From JBBECE01 sp040881985 (GTDB lineage: Bacteria; Pseudomonadota; Alphaproteobacteria; Rhizobiales; Devosiaceae), in contig JBBECE010000012.1 of NCBI GenBank assembly GCA_040881985.1, positions 1 through 34,823 on the forward strand: a stretch of 34,823 nucleotides of DNA. The letters are read 5' to 3'. The position numbers were made by a program, and so were the translations under genes. This document shows, one piece after another, positions 23,771 to 29,653 of this stretch. The first letter of the stretch is position 1. Each line of letters begins with the position of its first letter. The notes below the pieces were generated by a model. That model saw nothing but the letters and a program-made list of their open reading frames with translations. It ran no database searches and had not been told where the DNA came from.

Positions 23771-23809
23771 TTGACTTGCTGTTCTAGTGTGCTACTTAAC
23801 TAACACACT
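23771..23809 (+). promoter_or_regulatory. Promoter with overlapping 24-bp operator dyad for the YtrA-ABC operon
   Basis: TTGACT (23771-23776) is a good -35 element. About 17 bases on, the -10 region falls within an inverted repeat spanning 23786-23809: outer arms AGTGTG and CACACT are perfect, and ten of twelve positions pair across the centre between 23797 and 23798. GntR/YtrA regulators bind such GTGT...ACAC dyads. Its placement over the -10 region suggests autorepression. The leader before ATG 23824 would be very short and has no clear Shine-Dalgarno sequence. Confidence 0.6.
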
Positions 23810-23823
23810 GGCACGGCATCTGG

Positions 23824-24180
23824 ATGCCCGAATTCACCGATACATCGCCGATCTACCTGCAGATCCGCCAGCGGATCATCGAGATGATTCTCGCCGGCCG
23901 GCTTGGCGCCGACGGCGTGCTGCCTTCGGTCCGGCAGGTCGCGACCGATCTCTCGGTCAATCCGCTGACGGTCACCCGCGCCTATCAGTCGCTCGTCGAT
24001 CTCGGCGTTGTCGAGACCCGGCGCGGGCTCGGCATGTTCGCCGCCGAAGGCGCGCGGGGAAAACTCCTCGCCCATGAGCGCGAGAAATTCCTTTCCGCCG
24101 ACTGGCCGCGCATCCGCCGCCAGATCGAGCAGCTCGATCTCGACCTCCAGGACCTCCTCAAAAGCGAGGCAAAAAAATGA
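23824..24180 (+). CDS. GntR family regulator, YtrA subfamily
   Basis: A 118-residue repressor. The N-terminal winged helix contains SPIYLQIRQRIIEMILAGRL and LPSVRQVATDLSVNPLTVTR, where NPLTVTRAYQSL is the recognition helix of the GntR family. Only a short C-terminal helical tail (about 45 residues) follows, which defines the YtrA subfamily, whose members control adjacent ABC transporter genes and often sense cell-wall antibiotics. The stop overlaps the ABC ATPase start by four bases (ATGA, 24177-24180). A dyad operator lies on its own promoter. Confidence 0.93.
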   Translation: MPEFTDTSPIYLQIRQRIIEMILAGRLGADGVLPSVRQVATDLSVNPLTVTRAYQSLVDLGVVETRRGLGMFAAEGARGKLLAHEREKFLSADWPRIRRQIEQLDLDLQDLLKSEAKK

Positions 24181-25061
24181 GCGTCGTCGCTCCCATCGTC
24201 GAAGCTCGCGGTCTCGCCAAGCGCTACGGGCGCACCCGCGTGCTGCACGGGCTCGACTTCACCATTCCGCCCGGCCGCGTTTACGGGCTGGTCGGCCACA
24301 ATGGCGCAGGCAAGACGACAACGCTCAACGCGCTGCTCGGGCTGATCCCGTCGGAGGGCGAAATCACCGTTCTCGGCATGGACCCGTTCTCCCACCGCGC
24401 CTCGCTGATGCGCCACGTCGCATTCATTTCCGACGTCGCCAGTCTGCCGCGCTTCCTGCGCGTCCGCGAACTTTTCCGCCTCATCGAAGGCATCCATCCG
24501 AACTTTTCGCGCGACAAGGCAGTGGGTTTCCTCGACGGCACCGACATCCGTCCGAATGCCAAAATCAAAACCCTCTCGAAAGGCATGATCGCCCAGTTGC
24601 ACCTCGCCATTGTCCTCGCCATCGACGCCAAGCTGCTCGTGCTCGACGAACCGACGCTCGGGCTCGACATCACGTACCGCAAGCGCTTCTACAGGCGCCT
24701 GATCGAGGATTACATGACCGGGGAGCGCACCGTCCTCATTACCACCCATCAGGTCGACGAGCTCGAATCGCTGCTCACCGACATCATGTTCATCCGCGAC
24801 GGCCGGCTCGTCCTCGACATGCCGATGGAGGGGGTCGGGGCGACCTATCGCCAGCTGGTTGTCGACGAGCCCCATCGCGCCGCGGCCGAAGCCCTGCTGC
24901 CCGTCTATGCGGAAACCCGCTTCGGCCAGTCCGTCATGATCTTCGACTTAGTCCCGCGCGAAAAACTCGAGCCCCTCGGCAAGCTCTCCACCCCTTCCCT
25001 TTCCGACCTGTTCGTCGCTCTGATGCAGCGCCAGACTGCCACGACCGGAGCCCGCCCATGA
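24177..25061 (+). CDS. ABC transporter ATP-binding protein (YtrB-like)
   Basis: A 294-residue ATPase with Walker A GHNGAGKT (40-47), signature LSKGM (133-137), Walker B LLVLDE (153-158), D-loop LGLD and H-loop His191. LSKGM in place of LSGGQ is common in YtrB-like exporters. A C-terminal extension after about residue 215 is larger than in minimal ATPases and may contact the permease. GAGG lies upstream of the ATG inside the regulator gene. The ATGA overlaps on both sides (with ytrA-like gene and permease) indicate a strictly coupled three-gene operon. Confidence 0.94.
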   Translation: MSVVAPIVEARGLAKRYGRTRVLHGLDFTIPPGRVYGLVGHNGAGKTTTLNALLGLIPSEGEITVLGMDPFSHRASLMRHVAFISDVASLPRFLRVRELFRLIEGIHPNFSRDKAVGFLDGTDIRPNAKIKTLSKGMIAQLHLAIVLAIDAKLLVLDEPTLGLDITYRKRFYRRLIEDYMTGERTVLITTHQVDELESLLTDIMFIRDGRLVLDMPMEGVGATYRQLVVDEPHRAAAEALLPVYAETRFGQSVMIFDLVPREKLEPLGKLSTPSLSDLFVALMQRQTATTGARP

Positions 25062-25942
25062 AGTCCTGGTACGCCCTTGTCCAGCGCGAGTTCCTCGAGC
25101 ATCGCGGCGCCTTCGTCTATGCGCCGGCGGCGCTTGTCGCCATCCTTCTCGGCGCCATCCTCCTGGCTTTCGCCTCCAGCCAGTTTCAGGTCGCCCGCGA
25201 CGGATTCTCGCCCGAGCCGCTCATGCTCTATGAAGGCCTCTACCTCGGCGTCGTCAAAGTCTGGACCAGCTATCTGATGATCGGCCTCTTCTTCTATTTC
25301 GCCGACAGCTTCAGCGCCGACCGCAAAAACAACGCACTTCTGTTCTGGAAGTCGATGCCGCAATCCGACCTCAAGATTCTGGCTTCCAAAATCCTCGCCG
25401 GCGCGACGATTTTCCCGCTGCTGATCCTTGGCTGGATGCTGGTGTCGAGCGCCGTCGCTTACCTGGCGACCATGCTGGTCGCCGCGCGCATTCCTGAAAT
25501 CGAGGCGCCCGGCCTCGCCGAGGCGCTCGGCGCCTGGATGCAGATCAGCGCCGCAGGTCTTGTTTACATCGTTCTGAACCTGCTCTGGTACGCTCCGGTC
25601 TTTGGCTGGGTTGCGGCGCTGTCGACCGCCTTCCGGGGCTGGTCGATCCCGCTCGCCGTCGTCATTCCCGCCCTCGCCATCGCGGTCGAGACGGTGCTGA
25701 CTTACTCGGGCGGTCAGCCGGCGAGCGTCATCGGCGATTTCCTCTCCTGGCGCCTCAGCCCATTCTATGAAGACGACCAGGCGGTCGCACTGCTGTTTCG
25801 CGGCGGGCCGATCAACGCCTCCACCATGATCTCCGACATGCTCGCCGGCATCGATCCGCTCGGGCTCTTGGGCGGACTGCTGTTTGTCGCCGCGGCCACA
25901 CTGACGGCGAGCGAATATCGCCGCCGTCGCATCGACGCCTAG
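25058..25942 (+). CDS. ABC transporter permease (ABC-2 like), partner of the YtrB-like ATPase
   Basis: A 294-residue membrane protein with about six helices. The first (about 22-42, APAALVAILLGAILLAFA) is followed by a long outer loop; then YLMIGLFFYFADSFSADRKNNALLFWKSMP (around 72-100) carries the soluble 'SADRKNN...FWKSMP' turn typical of ABC-2 and YtrC/D-like permeases. It starts at ATG 25058, overlapping the ATPase stop by four bases. With one permease, the transporter is probably a homodimer bound to two ATPase copies. The substrate is unknown; YtrA context suggests cell-envelope stress. Its TAG stop shares the palindrome CTAG with that of the convergent trmJ. Confidence 0.87.
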   Translation: MKSWYALVQREFLEHRGAFVYAPAALVAILLGAILLAFASSQFQVARDGFSPEPLMLYEGLYLGVVKVWTSYLMIGLFFYFADSFSADRKNNALLFWKSMPQSDLKILASKILAGATIFPLLILGWMLVSSAVAYLATMLVAARIPEIEAPGLAEALGAWMQISAAGLVYIVLNLLWYAPVFGWVAALSTAFRGWSIPLAVVIPALAIAVETVLTYSGGQPASVIGDFLSWRLSPFYEDDQAVALLFRGGPINASTMISDMLAGIDPLGLLGGLLFVAAATLTASEYRRRRIDA

Positions 25943-26700
25943 CCGCCGCGTTTGCGGTCGAGCGCGGAGATCACCCCGCGCAGCGTCCGGACCTCCTGGG
26001 CGTTGAACCCGGCGCGGGTCAGCATGGTCTTGAGATTGAGCGCCATCAACGGCCGCATGTCCTCGGTCGGGAAAAACCCGGCCCGGTCGAGCGCCCCTTC
26101 GAGATGCCCGACGAGACCGCTGAGTTCTTCCCGGCTCGCCGGCGTGCCGGTTTCCCCGGAGAAGGGCAATTCGTCGCCGGTCGCCGCCCGCCGCCATTCA
26201 TAGGCGAGGATCACCACCGCTTGGGCGACGTTGAGCGAGCCGAAAGCCGGCTCAACCGGCAGCGTCACGATCGCATCCGCCATGGCGATCTCCTCGTTCT
26301 CGAGCCCCGAGCGCTCCCGCCCGAAGAGGATTCCCGCCTGCCCGCCTGCCCCGATATGCGCCTTGACGCGCTTGGCCGCCTGGTCCGCGCCGATCACTTG
26401 CTTGAACATGTCGCGCGGCCGAGCCGAGGTCGCCAGGACGAGATTGAGATCGGCCGTGGCCGTCTCCAGCGCCTCGAACAACCTGGCCCGCTCGATCACC
26501 TGGACGGCGTGCGACGCCGTCGCCACCGCCCGCTCGTTCGGCCAGCCCTGGCGGGGCCTCACGAGCCGCAAATCCCAGAGCCCGAAATTCGCCATGGCGC
26601 GCGCCGCCATACCGATATTCTCGCCCAGTTGCGGCTCAACCAGAACGATCGCCGGGGAAGGCGGTAATTCGATCGGCAGCGTCGTATCGGTGCCCGCCAT
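25939..26700 (-). CDS. trmJ: tRNA (cytidine/uridine-2'-O)-methyltransferase TrmJ-like
   Basis: A 253-residue SPOUT-superfamily methyltransferase. TrmJ adds a 2'-O-methyl group at position 32 of tRNAs from SAM. The three SpoU motifs are visible: LVEPQLGENIGMAARAMANF (about 20-39), GILFGRERSGLENEEI (about 122-137) and SLNVAQAVVILAYEW (about 153-167), which form the trefoil knot. A C-terminal helical extension suits TrmJ rather than the shorter TrmL. ATG 26698-26700 is chosen with a purine-rich GGGGAGAGGGGGG upstream; the adjacent in-frame GTG is possible. TtcA, encoded about 6 kb away, also modifies position 32. It is divergent from the GFA gene by 58 bases. Confidence 0.9.
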   Translation of the reverse strand: MAGTDTTLPIELPPSPAIVLVEPQLGENIGMAARAMANFGLWDLRLVRPRQGWPNERAVATASHAVQVIERARLFEALETATADLNLVLATSARPRDMFKQVIGADQAAKRVKAHIGAGGQAGILFGRERSGLENEEIAMADAIVTLPVEPAFGSLNVAQAVVILAYEWRRAATGDELPFSGETGTPASREELSGLVGHLEGALDRAGFFPTEDMRPLMALNLKTMLTRAGFNAQEVRTLRGVISALDRKRGG

Positions 26701-26758
26701 CACCCCCCTCTCCCCGCCGTTTGTTGCCCTACGAACCTTGCCATGCAATCCCTATCCC

Positions 26759-27190
26759 ATGCGCGCGCCGCCCGATCCAGACCATCCCCTCACAGCATCC
26801 TGCGCCTGCGGCGCCGTCACGGTCACGCTCAAAGCCCGCCCGCGCTCGATGTTTCATTGCGCCTGCCTCGATTGCCAACAGGCTTCGGGCGGCGGTCATC
26901 TGCCGCTCATCATGATGCGCGAAGCCGACGTCGAAATCGCCGGCGCGACCACCGCCCATCAGGTCGTCGCCGCCTCGGGCGCCATCACCACCCGCCACTT
27001 TTGCCCGATTTGCGGCAGCCGAATTTTCGGCGGTTCCGCCCGCTCGCCGGGCAATGTGCTCGTTCCCGCCGGCTTGTTCGGCGCCAGCGCCGATTGGTTC
27101 GCTCCCCGGTCGGTGATTTTCGCGCGCTCGCTCTTGCACTGGGACGCGATCGACGCCGCCATTCCCCGCTACGACACCTACAGGAACTGA
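26759..27190 (+). CDS. GFA-fold (CENP-V/glutathione-dependent formaldehyde-activating-like) protein
   Basis: A 143-residue zinc protein of the GFA/CENP-V superfamily. Zinc ligands are visible in the expected order: Cys15-x-Cys17 (SCACG), Cys34/Cys36/Cys39 (HCACLDCQ) and Cys82-x-x-Cys85 (HFCPICGS). The fold binds thiols such as glutathione or S-hydroxymethylglutathione, but most bacterial paralogues have no proven activity, so a formaldehyde role should not be assumed. The start ATG 26759 is favoured by length and the first Cys motif; sequence upstream in frame overlaps trmJ. It is followed after 3 bases by the TfoX-domain gene, whose ribosome-binding site AGGA overlaps this gene's stop. Confidence 0.87.
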   Translation: MRAPPDPDHPLTASCACGAVTVTLKARPRSMFHCACLDCQQASGGGHLPLIMMREADVEIAGATTAHQVVAASGAITTRHFCPICGSRIFGGSARSPGNVLVPAGLFGASADWFAPRSVIFARSLLHWDAIDAAIPRYDTYRN

Positions 27191-27193
27191 GCC

Positions 27194-27529
27194 ATGTCCC
27201 GCGCCGCCGACGAGCTTGCCGACCGAATCCGCGCCGTGCTCGGAGACGATCCCAATATCAACGAGCGCAAAATGTTCGGCGGCGTCGCGTTCATGCTCAA
27301 CGGCAACATGCTGGTTGGCCCGCTCAAGGACGGCGCGCTGCTCGTCCGAATCGGCAAAGCAGCCTACGCGGAGGCTCTGTCTCGCCCCGGTGTCGCCAAA
27401 ATGACCTTCACCGGCCGCGAAATGCCCGGTTTTGTCGAAGTGCGCGACCAGGGGATCGAGACCGCCGAGGCGCTCGCCGACTGGATCGCGCTCGCCACCG
27501 ATTTCGTCGCCACCCTGCCCCCGAAATAG
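27194..27529 (+). CDS. TfoX/Sxy N-terminal domain protein
   Basis: A 111-residue protein consisting of the TfoX N-domain only: NERKMFGGVAFMLNGNMLVG (about 25-44), LLVRIGKAAYAEAL and FTGREMPGFVEV follow the family pattern. Full TfoX/Sxy activates competence genes with CRP in gamma-proteobacteria; stand-alone N-domains in alphaproteobacteria are of unknown role and no competence gene is nearby. It is tightly linked to the upstream GFA gene (3 bases), suggesting one transcript. icd follows after 75 bases with its own probable promoter. Confidence 0.87.
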   Translation: MSRAADELADRIRAVLGDDPNINERKMFGGVAFMLNGNMLVGPLKDGALLVRIGKAAYAEALSRPGVAKMTFTGREMPGFVEVRDQGIETAEALADWIALATDFVATLPPK

Positions 27530-27539
27530 CCCGCCCGCC

Positions 27540-27567
27540 TTGCGAATTGGCGGCAAGCTGCTATAGG
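27540..27567 (+). promoter_or_regulatory. Candidate promoter of icd
   Basis: TTGCGA (27540-27545) and TATAGG (27562-27567) are spaced by 16 bases, just after the TfoX-domain gene stop and 37 bases before the icd ATG. GGAG at 27595-27598 is the ribosome-binding site. The hexamers match the consensus at four of six bases each; assignment is by pattern. Confidence 0.45.
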
Positions 27568-27604
27568 GGCGCGGCCCTCTATTCGCCCCGCCGCGGAGCA
27601 ATTC

Positions 27605-28816
27605 ATGGCCAAAATCAAGGTCAAAAACCCGGTGGCCGAGCTCGACGGCGACGAGATGACGCGCATCATCTGGCAGCTCATCAAGCAGAAGTTGATCCTT
27701 CCCTGGCTCGACGTGACGCTCGACTATTACGACCTCGGCATCGAGCACCGCGACGCGACCGGCGATCAGGTGACGATCGACGCCGCCAACGCCATCCTCA
27801 AGCACGGCGTCGGCGTCAAATGCGCGACAATCACCCCCGACGAGGCCCGCGTCGAGGAATTCCACCTGAAGCAAATGTGGAAGTCGCCCAACGGCACCAT
27901 CCGCAACATCCTCGGCGGAGTGATCTTTCGCGAACCGATCGTCTGCCGGAACGTGCCGCGGCTCGTCCCCGGCTGGACCCGACCGATCATCATCGGCCGC
28001 CACGCCTATGGCGACCAGTATCGCGCCACCGATTTCCGTTTTCCGGGCAAGGGCACGCTGAGCCTCAAATACGTCGGCGCCGACGGCAATGTGATCGAGC
28101 GCGAGATTTTTCAGGCCCCCGGCGCCGGCGTCGTGATGGGCATGTATAATCTCGACGCCTCGATCCGCGACTTCGCCCATGCCTCGCTGAATTTCGCGCT
28201 CGATCGCGGCCTGCCTTGTTACCTCTCGACCAAGAACACCATCCTCAAGGCCTATGACGGGCGGTTTAAGGACATCTTCCAGGAAGTCTTCGACGCCGAG
28301 TTCGCGCAGAAATTCAAGGCGAAGAAAATCACCTTCGAGCACCGGCTGATCGACGACATGGTCGCCTCGGCGCTCAAATGGTCGGGCGGATATGTCTGGG
28401 CCTGCAAAAATTACGACGGCGACGTCCAGTCCGACACCGTCGCCCAGGGTTTTGGCTCGCTCGGGCTGATGACTTCGGTGCTGATGACCCCGGACGGCAA
28501 GACCGTCGAGGCCGAGGCCGCCCACGGCACGGTGACCCGCCACTACCGCCAGCACCAGTTGGGCGAGGCGACCTCGACCAATTCGACCGCCTCGATTTTC
28601 GCCTGGACACGCGGCCTCGCCCACCGCGCCAAGCTCGATGGCAACGCCGCGCTCGCCGGCTTTTCGAAGACTCTCGAGGAGGTCACGGTCGCGACGATCG
28701 AAGCGGGCAAGATGACCAAGGATTTGGCGCTGCTCGTCGGCCCCGACCAGAAATGGCTCTCGACCGAGGGCTTCCTCGACGCCATCGACGCCAATCTGCG
28801 AAAGGCGATGGCCTGA
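27605..28816 (+). CDS. icd: NADP-dependent isocitrate dehydrogenase
   Basis: A 403-residue homodimeric enzyme oxidising isocitrate to 2-oxoglutarate with NADP+ in the TCA cycle. It is of the type found in alphaproteobacteria and eukaryotes (type II), not E. coli Icd: MAKIKVKNPVAELDGDEMTR at the N-terminus, the substrate loop KSPNGTIRNILGG (about 93-105), REPI, and the cofactor segment EAAHGTVTRHYRQHQ (about 304-318). No regulatory kinase gene is near. It lies on plus, converging (with the DUF2807 gene) toward alaS-recA, a neighbourhood conserved in many alphaproteobacteria. Confidence 0.97.
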   Translation: MAKIKVKNPVAELDGDEMTRIIWQLIKQKLILPWLDVTLDYYDLGIEHRDATGDQVTIDAANAILKHGVGVKCATITPDEARVEEFHLKQMWKSPNGTIRNILGGVIFREPIVCRNVPRLVPGWTRPIIIGRHAYGDQYRATDFRFPGKGTLSLKYVGADGNVIEREIFQAPGAGVVMGMYNLDASIRDFAHASLNFALDRGLPCYLSTKNTILKAYDGRFKDIFQEVFDAEFAQKFKAKKITFEHRLIDDMVASALKWSGGYVWACKNYDGDVQSDTVAQGFGSLGLMTSVLMTPDGKTVEAEAAHGTVTRHYRQHQLGEATSTNSTASIFAWTRGLAHRAKLDGNAALAGFSKTLEEVTVATIEAGKMTKDLALLVGPDQKWLSTEGFLDAIDANLRKAMA

Positions 28817-28867
28817 GCGCCGCGCCCGAAATCTCCCACTCCGAAACCCGACGACGCGAGCCGCAAC

Positions 28868-29602
28868 ATGAATTCCGGTCTGATCCTCGCCGCGGCCGCC
28901 GCGGCGTTCTCCCTTGCCGCTTCGCCCGCCCGCGCCGAGACCCGGAGCCTCGAGCTCGACCCGTTCGACCGCATTGCCATTACCTCCGGCATCGGCGCCG
29001 TGGTCACGGTCGGCGGCGAACAGGCCATCAGCATCGAGTCGGACAATCCCGAACTCCTCGGCCGGCTTCGCATCGACGTGCGCGACGGCACGTTGCGCGC
29101 CGAAATCGACTACAACTGGCTCGACACGCTGCTGGGCGGGGGCATTCTCGCGACGATCTTCGGCGAGCGCCCGCAGGTGACAATCCGCATTTCCGTGCCG
29201 GCGCTGACCGGCGCCGAGGCCACCTCGGGCGCTCTCGTCGAAATCGACAAACTGAACGGCGAGAGCCTTCGCCTCGAAGCCTCGAGCGGCGCGAGGCTCG
29301 AAGTTGCGACGATTGAGGCTGGCACGCTCGATGCCGAATCAACCAGCGGGGCGACCCTTGTCGCCGCCGCCGGCAGTTGCGAGCGGCTCAATGCCGACGC
29401 CTCGAGCGGGGCGACCCTCGACCTCGGCAAACTCGAATGCGCCGAGGTCATTGCCAGCGCCTCAAGCGGGGCGACCGCCCGGGTTTTTGCCCGCGATTTG
29501 ATCGACGCCGAAGCCTCGAGCGGCGCCAGCGTCGCCGTCCTGGGCGAGCCGGAGCGCAGCCGGGTGAATTCCTCAAGCGGCGGCAACGTCCGGCTCGATT
29601 AG
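28868..29602 (+). CDS. Secreted DUF2807 (GIN-domain) beta-helix protein
   Basis: A 244-residue protein with a signal peptide (hydrophobic run 5-18, Ala-x-Ala cleavage after SPARA at residue 23). LDPFDRIAITSGIGAVVTVG matches the start of the DUF2807/'head GIN' domain. The C-terminal half is a regular repeat: the S/T-S-G-A turn recurs at residues 120, 140, 160, 180, 200, then 218 and 237, so five turns are exactly 20 residues apart. This is the pattern of a right-handed beta-helix with a polar stack. Location is probably periplasm or outer surface. No catalytic residues are recognised. It follows icd by 51 bases and converges on alaS with a 51-base gap. Confidence 0.87.
   Translation: MNSGLILAAAAAAFSLAASPARAETRSLELDPFDRIAITSGIGAVVTVGGEQAISIESDNPELLGRLRIDVRDGTLRAEIDYNWLDTLLGGGILATIFGERPQVTIRISVPALTGAEATSGALVEIDKLNGESLRLEASSGARLEVATIEAGTLDAESTSGATLVAAAGSCERLNADASSGATLDLGKLECAEVIASASSGATARVFARDLIDAEASSGASVAVLGEPERSRVNSSSGGNVRLD
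29216..29590 (+). repeat. Coding repeat, 60-bp period, inside the DUF2807 gene
   Basis: The core TC(G/A)AGCGG(C/G)GC, encoding Ser-Ser-Gly-Ala, recurs about every 60 bases (roughly 29279, 29340, 29399, 29459, then 29515 and 29572). The first four full turns keep an exact 20-codon spacing. Sequence between cores is divergent, so this is an old, selected structural repeat rather than a recent tandem duplication. Confidence 0.75.
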
Positions 29603-29653
29603 GCCGGATCGAGCCAGTTGGGCCGGCGCTCAAGGACGGAGCGACCCCTGCCG

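Noticed and set aside
24008..25057. An upstream in-frame extension of the ABC permease through the ATPase gene
   Set aside because: It runs through the ATPase in another frame and is Arg/Pro/Ala-rich; the true start is ATG 25058 in the ATGA overlap.
27194..27529. A competence locus based on the TfoX-domain gene, radC and the CinA-like gene
   Set aside because: These genes are far apart, the TfoX protein is an isolated N-domain, the CinA-like protein lacks the CinA C-domain, and no DNA-uptake genes are present.
26729..28624. A 631-codon open frame on the minus strand opposite the GFA, TfoX and icd genes
   Set aside because: It is antisense to icd, which has unmistakable family sequence; the predicted protein is Gly/Asp/Val-rich low-complexity text typical of high-GC shadow frames.
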